This document shows positions 1-6,800 of a stretch of DNA of 64,000 bases, piece by piece (the first letter of the stretch is position 1; each line of letters begins with the position of its first letter). Both the position numbers and the translations under genes were made by a program. Below the pieces are notes generated by a model, which saw only the letters and a program-made list of their open reading frames with translations, searched no databases and was not told the origin of the DNA. The stretch comes from DASWHR01 sp036398095 (GTDB lineage: Bacteria > Actinomycetota > AC-67), in NCBI GenBank assembly GCA_036398095.1, contig DASWHR010000033.1, forward strand, positions 1 to 64,000, given 5' to 3'.

Positions 1-261
1 GCGGTCGAGTGCCCTCGACACTTGGCGGCGGGTCAGGCCCGTTTGCGCGCGCGCGGCTGCGTTCGTGATCGGCCCGGCTCGTGCTAACTCCAGGACCATG
101 CTCTTGGCAACCTCTCGTTCGACGATGGGTGCGCGCGATCGCGACGGCGCGGAATCTGCCATCGGCTCGTCGGACTCGTCGGACTCGGCGGCATCGGACG
201 GGCGCACGGCCGGTGACGGTCGCTGCACCAGGGTCGTGGCCGCCCGGCCCACGCGGCGCAT
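1..261 (-). CDS. HTH-containing protein, truncated by the left edge
   Basis: This reverse-strand reading frame stays open to the left edge, so its C-terminus is missing. From an ATG at 261 (or an internal ATG at 162) it encodes an Asp/Ser-rich stretch, then a segment around VEREVAKSMVLELARAG and LTRRQVSRALD that reads like a helix-turn-helix with a recognition helix. The frame is open and coherent here, while the other two reverse frames give Arg-rich noise. The function is unknown: it could be a small DNA-binding protein or the C-terminal continuation of the recombinase-like fragment just upstream, in another frame. Confidence 0.4.
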   Translation of the reverse strand, partial: MRRVGRAATTLVQRPSPAVRPSDAAESDESDEPMADSAPSRSRAPIVEREVAKSMVLELARAGPITNAAARAQTGLTRRQVSRALDR

Positions 262-269
262 GGCCCTCG

Positions 270-652
270 CGATCCAGGTGGCGGCCGCACAGCAACAGCG
301 TCATCTGCGGCGTGTGCCCGAGAAACTCCGCTACCTGATTGATCGGCTGCCCTTCGATCAGGAGCTGCGTGGCGTAGGACTGCGCCGACTCATCCCCGAT
401 CCGCGAGAGGTACGCGTCGATGGAGTACTGGCAGTTGCGCAGCGTCTGACCCGCCAAGCGCAGCCGATGCCGGCGACGTGACAGCGACCGTCGAAGATGC
501 CTTCGGATCGCCGGCGCTCCGCCGACGGATCCGTACCGCTTCTCCAGCCGCTTGATCTCCCGTCGCGACCGTGCAAGCACCCGTGACCGATTTTGCTCGT
601 TCTTCCCGGAGTAGACAAGCCCGAACACCTGTTCGATACTCGGAGACGCCAC
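270..652 (-). pseudogene. degraded tyrosine recombinase (integrase) C-terminal fragment
   Basis: A reverse-strand frame from a GTG at 652 encodes a segment typical of the end of a phage-type integrase: SYATQLLIEG, then VAEFLGHTP and HLDREG. In active enzymes the first motif is preceded by HxxR and the third contains the catalytic Tyr. Here the HxxR arginine is absent and the tyrosine position reads Cys, so the product should be inactive. The integrase-like reading ends near 270 and the plausible coding frame shifts to the neighbouring one (1-261), which suggests a frameshift. It lies beside a DUF222 gene and about 1.5 kb from tRNA-fMet, so it may be a relic of an integrated element. Confidence 0.35.
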
Positions 653-659
653 GGCAAGC

Positions 660-1895
660 GTGAAAGGAACGGGCAACCGACCGATGCAGGGACAGCTCGA
701 GAGGATCGCCGCGTCACTCGAACAGGTCGTGACGGCGCTGCAGCCTGCCTCACTTTCCGGCCCCACGGCGGTCGCGACGCTTGACCAGTTCGAGCGGCTC
801 GCGCGCCTCGCCGAGGCCGGCCGCCTCGCCGTGCTCGCGCGCATCGAGCAGACCCGCATCTGGCAAGACAAAGGACACCCGTCCGCGGCGCACTGGGCGG
901 CGGAGCGGACCGGCACCACTATCGGACACGCCGTCAACGCGCTCGCAACGGCGAAGGCGCTGACCCACCTGCCCGAGACCCGCCGGGCGCTGCGGGCCGG
1001 CACGATCTCGCCGCAGCAGACCCAGGAGATCGCGTCGGCCGCCAAAGCGAATCCCGCCTCCGAGCAGAAGCTGCTCGACACGGCCGCGTCCAAGACGACC
1101 GCGGAGCTGCGAGCCGAATGTCAGATGGTTCGCGCCGCCGCAGCCGGCGACTCCCAGCAGGAGCGCATCCACCGCAGCCGCTACCTACGCCACAAGATCG
1201 ACGAGGAATCCGCCTCGCTTCTGATCCTGCGATCCACCTCCGACCATGTCGCGCCGCTGCTCGCCTACTGCAAGGCCGAGGCCGACCGGCGCGACGCCGC
1301 CGCCCGCCGCGACGGGACGATCCTCCCTTACGAAGCACACCTCGCCGACGCGCTGTGCGCGCTCCCCACCAAGATCAATCTCAACGGCGCCGCATCCGCG
1401 TCCGGCAAGGAGCCGCGCGCCAAGGACCGAGCCGTCCGAGCCGTCGTCTACGTCCACACCGAGCTCACCGCCTGGGATCGCGGCTACGCCGAGCCCGGTG
1501 AACGTTGCGAGATCACCGGCGTCGGACCCACCACGATCGCGGCCGCGCGACGCCTCGCCGCCGAACCCGGCGGCATGCTCAAGCTCGCCATCCACAACCA
1601 CGGCAACCTCACCGGCGTCGCCACCCTCGGCCGATACATCCCCGCCCGCCTCGACGACGCGCTCAAAGCACGCGATCCCAAATGCATCGTCAAAGGCTGC
1701 ACCCGCTCCCGCGGCCTCGAACGAGACCACCGCACCCCCTTCGCCCAAGGCGGCGAAACCTCGCTTGCGAACCTGAGCCGTCCCTGCAGCTACCACCACG
1801 ACCTCAAGACCCACAAAGGCTGGCGCATCGTCGGCGAACCCCCCAACTGCGAGATCATCCCACCCGACGCCCCCGACCCGAAACCCCCGCCATAA
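660..1895 (+). CDS. DUF222 / HNH endonuclease domain protein (13E12 repeat family)
   Basis: A 411-residue protein (403 if the ATG at 684 is used). The long N-terminal helical part has the DUF222 character (alternating Ala/Arg/Glu helices). The C-terminus, from about residue 342, carries a CxxxxC pair, then DH (356-357), an Asn and a Cys..HH..K cluster (376-382), the layout of an HNH nuclease with a structural zinc. Such proteins are multicopy in Actinobacteria and resemble the REP13E12 family; their role is unproven and often linked to mobile elements. A second, divergent member is at 24383-25600. The GTG start is divergent from, and only 7 bp away from, the recombinase-like remnant. Confidence 0.8.
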   Translation: MKGTGNRPMQGQLERIAASLEQVVTALQPASLSGPTAVATLDQFERLARLAEAGRLAVLARIEQTRIWQDKGHPSAAHWAAERTGTTIGHAVNALATAKALTHLPETRRALRAGTISPQQTQEIASAAKANPASEQKLLDTAASKTTAELRAECQMVRAAAAGDSQQERIHRSRYLRHKIDEESASLLILRSTSDHVAPLLAYCKAEADRRDAAARRDGTILPYEAHLADALCALPTKINLNGAASASGKEPRAKDRAVRAVVYVHTELTAWDRGYAEPGERCEITGVGPTTIAAARRLAAEPGGMLKLAIHNHGNLTGVATLGRYIPARLDDALKARDPKCIVKGCTRSRGLERDHRTPFAQGGETSLANLSRPCSYHHDLKTHKGWRIVGEPPNCEIIPPDAPDPKPPP

Positions 1896-2093
1896 CCCAC
1901 GCCCCATAACCCACGCCCGCGATCGCCCCCGCCGCGGGCCATCCCCGCACGCCCCCGCCCGCAAGACCCGCCCCGGCCAAGACGACACACATCCTTGGGC
2001 AGCGCGCACGAGGCGCTCCTCCAGGCTGCTCTAAGCGAAGATGAAGTCGTTTCCGGAACCCTTCCGCTACGGCAAGGCACCGACAGCATCAGG

Positions 2094-2117
2094 TTTGGTC
2101 AACAAATGTTGACCAAA
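2094..2117. repeat. perfect inverted repeat, 10-bp arms
   Basis: TTTGGTCAAC and GTTGACCAAA flank a 4-base AAAT loop. It is followed at once by two copies of TGTCCCAA. There is no T-run on either side, so it is not an obvious terminator. It lies about 70 bp beyond the 3' end of tRNA-fMet, on the side facing the DUF222 gene and the integrase-like remnant, so it could be an operator or part of an old attachment or recombination site. Confidence 0.6.
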
Positions 2118-2149
2118 GTTGTCCCAAACTGTCCCAAGAACCGCGGGGA

Positions 2150-2182
2150 GGAAATAGAAAAAGGGCCTGTGACCAGGCCCTT
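2150..2182 (-). terminator. intrinsic terminator of tRNA-fMet
   Basis: On the reverse strand AAGGGCCTG and CAGGCCCTT form a 9-bp stem with a GTCA loop (2161-2182), followed by a T-rich tract (TTTTCTATTTC). It lies 5 bases after the tRNA 3' end. Confidence 0.85.
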
Positions 2183-2187
2183 CTTTG

Positions 2188-2261
2188 TAGCGCCGGCAGG
2201 ATTTGAACCTGCGACCTCTGGGTTATGAGCCCAGCGAGCTACCGGACTGCTCCACGGCGCG
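2188..2261 (-). tRNA. initiator tRNA-fMet (anticodon CAT)
   Basis: A full cloverleaf reads on the reverse strand. The acceptor arms are CGCGCCG and CGGCGCT, the D arm begins GAGCAG, the anticodon stem/loop is CTGGG-CTCATAA-CCCAG, and the T arm contains GGTTCAAATCC. Two features mark it as the initiator: positions 1 and 72 are a C-U mismatch and the anticodon stem carries three consecutive G-C pairs. A73 follows and CCA is not encoded. A -35/-10 pair lies upstream and a strong terminator downstream, so it appears to be monocistronic. Confidence 0.95.
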
Positions 2262-2272
2262 TCGTAGGACCC

Positions 2273-2300
2273 ATGATAGCGCACCCGCAACGCCGGGCAA
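2273..2300 (-). promoter_or_regulatory. promoter of tRNA-fMet
   Basis: Reverse strand: TTGCCC (2295-2300), a 16-bp spacer, then TATCAT (2273-2278). The predicted start is about 5 bases before the tRNA 5' end. The spacing and both hexamers fit a housekeeping sigma-70 promoter. Confidence 0.65.
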
Positions 2301-2319
2301 CCCAAAAACCCGAAAACGG

Positions 2320-2625
2320 CTAGCGTCCGAACAACGACAAGACTGTTTGCGACCAGCCGATGTCGATCGCAGCGACGACGGCCGCCGCGAGCACCAGGAC
2401 GACGCCGGTCGCGGTGGCGTAGATGCGCACCTCGCGCGCGCCCGGCAGGGCAATCATCCTGGTCTCCGCGGCCGCCTCTTGCAGGTACCGGCCAAGCCCC
2501 ACGCGCCGGCGGCGATGCACGGGGCGATTCCGTTCGGGCTGGCCGTCGAACCACGCCGTGGCCGTTCGAATCCGTGGGGGGCTTCCGCCCCGGTTCCCTC
2601 CGGCGAGAGGCTGCGGGCCGTCCAT
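2320..2625 (-). CDS. secE: SecE-like preprotein translocase subunit
   Basis: A 101-residue protein with a basic, low-complexity first half and one C-terminal membrane helix (about residues 70-92). The segment RYLQEAAAETRM followed by LPGAREV, the helix and a final ID..WSQTVLSLF matches the SecE layout: an amphipathic helix with a conserved Glu, a WP-like turn, a TM helix and a short tail. The usual Trp-Pro is Leu-Pro here. SecE would clamp SecY in the plasma membrane. It precedes tRNA-fMet on the same strand; the usual neighbour nusG is not in the window, so the call rests on the C-terminal 55 residues alone. Confidence 0.55.
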   Translation of the reverse strand: MDGPQPLAGGNRGGSPPRIRTATAWFDGQPERNRPVHRRRRVGLGRYLQEAAAETRMIALPGAREVRIYATATGVVLVLAAAVVAAIDIGWSQTVLSLFGR

Positions 2626-2716
2626 CTCACGATCTTACCTCGGCCTTCTTACCTCGGCCTTGCAACTTGGTTGCACAGGGGTCCGGGAGGGACCCCGGTC
2701 GCTCCCACGAGCGGCC

Positions 2717-5563
2717 CTACGGCGAAGGGGACGGCGAAGGCGAAGGCGAAGGGGACGGCGAGGCAGCCCCGCTCAAACGAGCGGCCTCGGCCAGCGCTTC
2801 CCGTCCGTCGGCCTGCTCGCGGCCGAACCGGCCGAAGTCTCCGGCGCGCAACGCTTCATCGGCAAGGCGGAAATGATCCATTGCCTCGGCGATCAGCGTT
2901 GCAACATCCTCGCCGGACGGCCCTTCCGGCTCACCCTCGGGCTGTTCGCCGAACAACGCGGCCAACGCACCCTCGATCGTCTCGCTGATCCGGATCCGCT
3001 CCCCCGCCACCACCACAACACGCTTGAACTCGGGGAGCGAAGACTCGGGCGACTCCAGATACAGCGGCCGCACGTACAACACCGCATCCCCGATCGGCAC
3101 CACGAGCAGGTTTCCCCATCTGATTCGCTGCTCGCGCGGATCCAGCGACGAGATCACGTTGCGCACGCCCTGATCGTTGTTGATCAGCGTCGCAACCTGC
3201 TCGGGCCCGAACACCAGAGTCTCCTTCGTGTACTGGAAGGACTCGAGCTTCCCGTAGTTTTCCCCGTCCATCCGCGCCGCCAGCCACGACGTCATGTTCT
3301 GACGCCTCGTCGCCGTCGCTCCCGTCTGCGAGAACGGCGCGAACGGAATCATCACCACGAACTCAGCCTTCTCTTCGCCGGGCAGACGCATCAGCACGTA
3401 GTAGGGCGGCATCGGCCCCCCGTCGGTCGCGGTTGGGTCCTGCGGAATCCGCCACACGTCGTTCTTGGAATAGAAGTCGATCGGCTCGGTGATGTGATAC
3501 GTGGCGTAGCGGTCGGCTTGCACGCGGAACAAGTCTTCGGGATAGCGCACATGCTCGCGCACCTCGTCGGGCATCGCCGAGGCCGGCTGGATCAGACCCG
3601 GGAAGATCGCGCTCCACGCCCGCGCGATCGGATCGGTGTCGTCCCACAGGTACAGCGTCACCGTTCCGTTGAGCGCATCAACGGTCGCCTTGATCGAGTT
3701 GCGGATGTAGTTCGCGGTCCCGCTCAGATGGTTCGTGGTCAGCTCGGCCAGGTTCACGCGCTGAGCGTACGGATAGTTCGAGGTCGTGGTGTAGGCGTCC
3801 TGGATCCATACGAACCGGCCCTCGACGATGGCCAGGTACGGATCGTGATCGAGCTGAAGGAACGGCGCGACCTTGGCGACACGCGACGAGACCTGCCGGT
3901 TGAACATGATCCGCGAATCCGAGCTGATCGCTCCCGAGATGAGCAGGTTCGGATCGCGGAAGCGCCACGCGAACGCCGCTCGCCGCAAGAACCCCGACAG
4001 CTTGATGCCGCCGGTCCCCTGATACGAGGACGACTCGAAGCTGGTCTGCCCCACCGGATAGTCCAGCTCCTCGTTGGTCGATCGCACCACTACGAACCGC
4101 TGCTCTTCGCTCTCGCCGTAGTAGATGCGCGGCTCGGTGATCATCGGAGCGCCGGCGGTGCTCTTGGCTCCACCCCCGGGCGGGATGTCGCTGATGATGA
4201 ACGACGGTTGGCCCTGGCCGGTCGCTTGGTCGACGCGCGACGCGACCATGCCGTAGCCGTGCGTGTAGACCAGATGGTTGTTGACCCAGGTGCGCGCGCC
4301 GCCCGGCAACCCCGACGGAGCCATCTCGCGCGCCGAAAGCATCACCTGACGCAACCGCCCGCCGATCTGGTACCGGTCCACGTCCACGTCGAGGAACTCG
4401 TAGTAGTTCGTGATCCGCTGCAGTTGCGTGTAGGCACGCTGCAGGACGATCGGATCCCACAGCCGAAGATTCTCCACCGTGGCCTGGTTCTCGCTGAGCA
4501 TCTTCGGCGTCAACTGCGCGCCCGCCGGCAGCGACTTCACGCTCACGTCCTCGTCCGACAATCCGAAGGCCGATCGGGTCGCGGCGATGTTTCGTTCGAT
4601 GTAGGGCGCTTCCCGATCCCGCTCTTGCGGGTTGACGCGCAGCCGCTGCACGGTGGCCGGATAGATGCCGCCGGCGATGATCGAGGTGATCACCAAAATG
4701 CCGAGCCCCGCAGCCGGCAGCGTCCAGCCGCGGAAGCGGATGTTGACCAAGAACAGGATCGCGCAGACCAGCGCGATGATCACCAGCAACTTGAGCGCAG
4801 GCAGTTGCGCGTTCACATCCGTGTACGACGCGCCGGTGACCTGCCCGCCGCGCGGCGAGTACAGCAGATTGAACTGATCCAGGCGGTAGGCCCATGCCTT
4901 CGACGCGACGATCAAGCCGAGCAGTACCGACAAGTGCGCTTTCACGTGCGGTGCGACGCGCGGCGACGGTCCGTCGGTGCGGATGCCGCCGAACAGATAG
5001 TGCGCGCCGGCGACGATCATCGTGATCAGCAGCAGCGACGAAAAGCCCCACGTGAACAGGAACTGATGGAACGGCAATTTGAAGACGTAGAAGCCCAGAT
5101 CCTTCGCGAAGACCGGATCGCTCGTCCCGAACGTCTCGGCGTTGCGGAACAGCAGCCAGTTTCGCCACTGGCCGGATGCGCTCGAGCCCGCGAACAGGCC
5201 GAACAAGACCGCGCCGCCGATCACGAGCCTGCGCACATACGGCCGCAGCATCAGCCGGTAGCGTTCGATGATCTGGTCCCGCATCGAGAACACGTGCGAG
5301 GGCGTCGTGATCTTCTGCGCGATCCAAAGATTGACTAACAACACCACGGCGAAGATCGCACCGAAGGCCGCAGCCAGGCCGATCTTGGTCCAGATCTGGG
5401 TCCAGAACACGTCGTTGAAGCCGGCCTCGTCGAACCAGAGCAGGTCGGTGAACATCGTCGCGGCAGAGCCGAGAATGATCAGGGCGACGACGACGCCGGC
5501 GGCCACGAAGGCAAGCAGGCGGCGGCTCACGCGCGGCGCGGCGGTTCCGGACGGGACCCTCAC
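2717..5563 (-). CDS. UPF0182 family large membrane protein
   Basis: A 948-residue protein. The N-terminal third has about seven or eight hydrophobic segments (first at residues 17-39), followed by a large predicted extracytoplasmic domain with many Tyr/Asn/Gly motifs. The opening MFTDLLWFDEAGF and the YIERNI...AFGL segment are typical of UPF0182, a family widespread in Actinobacteria whose biochemical role is unknown. The C-terminus ends in a Ser-Pro repeat encoded by a GGCGAA/GGGGAC repeat. It lies at the end of a same-strand run with a PDZ-Lon protease, a histidine kinase and a FecR-like lipoprotein. In mycobacteria this family and a PDZ-Lon gene are also adjacent (recalled: Rv3193c/Rv3194c). 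Confidence 0.9.
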   Translation of the reverse strand: MRVPSGTAAPRVSRRLLAFVAAGVVVALIILGSAATMFTDLLWFDEAGFNDVFWTQIWTKIGLAAAFGAIFAVVLLVNLWIAQKITTPSHVFSMRDQIIERYRLMLRPYVRRLVIGGAVLFGLFAGSSASGQWRNWLLFRNAETFGTSDPVFAKDLGFYVFKLPFHQFLFTWGFSSLLLITMIVAGAHYLFGGIRTDGPSPRVAPHVKAHLSVLLGLIVASKAWAYRLDQFNLLYSPRGGQVTGASYTDVNAQLPALKLLVIIALVCAILFLVNIRFRGWTLPAAGLGILVITSIIAGGIYPATVQRLRVNPQERDREAPYIERNIAATRSAFGLSDEDVSVKSLPAGAQLTPKMLSENQATVENLRLWDPIVLQRAYTQLQRITNYYEFLDVDVDRYQIGGRLRQVMLSAREMAPSGLPGGARTWVNNHLVYTHGYGMVASRVDQATGQGQPSFIISDIPPGGGAKSTAGAPMITEPRIYYGESEEQRFVVVRSTNEELDYPVGQTSFESSSYQGTGGIKLSGFLRRAAFAWRFRDPNLLISGAISSDSRIMFNRQVSSRVAKVAPFLQLDHDPYLAIVEGRFVWIQDAYTTTSNYPYAQRVNLAELTTNHLSGTANYIRNSIKATVDALNGTVTLYLWDDTDPIARAWSAIFPGLIQPASAMPDEVREHVRYPEDLFRVQADRYATYHITEPIDFYSKNDVWRIPQDPTATDGGPMPPYYVLMRLPGEEKAEFVVMIPFAPFSQTGATATRRQNMTSWLAARMDGENYGKLESFQYTKETLVFGPEQVATLINNDQGVRNVISSLDPREQRIRWGNLLVVPIGDAVLYVRPLYLESPESSLPEFKRVVVVAGERIRISETIEGALAALFGEQPEGEPEGPSGEDVATLIAEAMDHFRLADEALRAGDFGRFGREQADGREALAEAARLSGAASPSPSPSPSPSPSP

Positions 5564-5636
5564 GGACGCGAGGCTAACAGACCCGGCCCGTCGATGCCCC
5601 CTTCAGGGGAGGTTTCCGCGCCGCGCTACGGCCCAG

Positions 5637-6800
5637 CTACGGCAGGATCGGCGGCGGCGTGCACAGACCCATCAACTGATCGACGATGTCGCATGTCGGC
5701 GAAGGAGAGGGCGACGGTGACGGCGAAGGTGAGCCCGAGTCGCTCGGCGACGGGGACGGTGACGGAGAAGGTGACGGCGAGCCGGTCGGCCGGCCGGTCC
5801 CGCTCGGCGACGGCGACGGCGACGGATTGCCGGTCCCACTCGCACGCGGCCGCGGCGTTCCTTCGATGGGCGTGATCTTCTGTGGCGGCTCGGCCGGGTT
5901 CAATGCCAGCAGCAGGCGGCGAAGGAGCGGGCCGGGCTCGACCGACAACGCTTGCGCGACGACCCCGAACGTGGCGCCTTGCTCTCGCAGATCCAAGACG
6001 TCGCGGAACGCCTCCGGCAGCGCGACGTTGGCGACGTTGGCGTGCTCGATCGCGATCAGCAGCGAAACCAGCGTGTCGAAGGGGCCGGTGCTTGCCAGGC
6101 GCGTCGGCAGCAGCGGCGCAAGGAATCCGATCGCACCCGGATCGACGAACGTTCCGACGAACTCGATGGTCGGCCGAGGGATGCCGGCGTTCACGTCGAA
6201 GCTTCGCTCGTACGGCGCGAGGGCTTGATCGATCTGGATCGCGTCGGCCAGATAACGGCGATCCCACCGGTCGCCGTCGTCCACAACCAGCACGCGCACA
6301 TCGGGGATCGCAAGGCCGATCGTCAGTTCGCGCAGCGGGGGCAGGTCGACGGTTCCCGAGGCCTGCTCGACGGTGATCGTCCCGCGGTAGGAAGCGACGC
6401 GGCGGCCGTAGTCCAGCCGGAACGCACCCGGTCCGCGCACCGTCAGGCCGCTTCCGTCTCCGACGGAAACCGGCTCGTCGGACTCGCCCAACAGCGATCC
6501 GGTTTTGGCGGTCGCGCCGCCGTCCTGTCCGGCGACGATCCAGGTGCCGGGGGCAAGCTCATAACGGGTTGCGTCGGATTCAAGCGTCACGGCCGCGTCC
6601 GGGCCGGTGCGAACCTCTTCGTTCGCCGCGACGGTGCGCCCATCGCGCAGGGGCTCCCACTCCAGGCCGGAGCCGGCGCGAACCTCGACGCTGCCGTCCA
6701 CGTCTGCGGCGCGCAACACGCCCGACGCGCGTGCCGTCCCGCAGGCCGTCCCCGCGAGCGCGAGCAAAACGGCCGCAACGATTGCGCGCCGGAGTTTCAC
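5637..6800 (-). CDS. FecR-like lipoprotein with Ser-Pro tail
   Basis: A 387-residue protein. The N-terminus is a lipoprotein signal peptide ending LAGTAC, so it is probably anchored outside the membrane. Residues 30-150 hold FecR-type beta-repeat features (DVDGSVEVRAG, NEEVRTGPDAAVTLES, YELAPGTW). The middle is helical and unassigned. The last 75 residues are a Ser-Pro-rich linker ending in a short Cys-containing tail. The GTG start overlaps the histidine kinase stop by 4 bases (GTGA), implying translational coupling. FecR domains usually relay envelope signals, so it may be a sensor accessory of that kinase. The Ser-Pro tail resembles that of the downstream UPF0182 protein. Confidence 0.7.
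   Translation of the reverse strand: MKLRRAIVAAVLLALAGTACGTARASGVLRAADVDGSVEVRAGSGLEWEPLRDGRTVAANEEVRTGPDAAVTLESDATRYELAPGTWIVAGQDGGATAKTGSLLGESDEPVSVGDGSGLTVRGPGAFRLDYGRRVASYRGTITVEQASGTVDLPPLRELTIGLAIPDVRVLVVDDGDRWDRRYLADAIQIDQALAPYERSFDVNAGIPRPTIEFVGTFVDPGAIGFLAPLLPTRLASTGPFDTLVSLLIAIEHANVANVALPEAFRDVLDLREQGATFGVVAQALSVEPGPLLRRLLLALNPAEPPQKITPIEGTPRPRASGTGNPSPSPSPSGTGRPTGSPSPSPSPSPSPSDSGSPSPSPSPSPSPTCDIVDQLMGLCTPPPILP

Larger units (their letters stand above)
1896..2187. other. non-coding stretch between DUF222 gene and tRNA-fMet
   Basis: I see no convincing gene here. The left part is C-rich with a short direct repeat (CATAACCCACGCC twice, around 1890-1915). The right part is noticeably AT-richer than the surroundings and holds the perfect inverted repeat at 2094-2117, a tandem TGTCCCAA motif just after it, and the tRNA terminator. 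Confidence 0.5.

Noticed and set aside
2423..5338. 971-residue forward ORF opposite the UPF0182 gene
   Set aside because: It is an Arg/His/Asp-rich antisense shadow; the reverse strand encodes a clear UPF0182 protein.
5690..5860. GGCGAC/GGCGAA repeat array, CRISPR-like at first sight
   Set aside because: The repeats are 6-12 bases without unique spacers and lie in frame, encoding a Ser-Pro tail.
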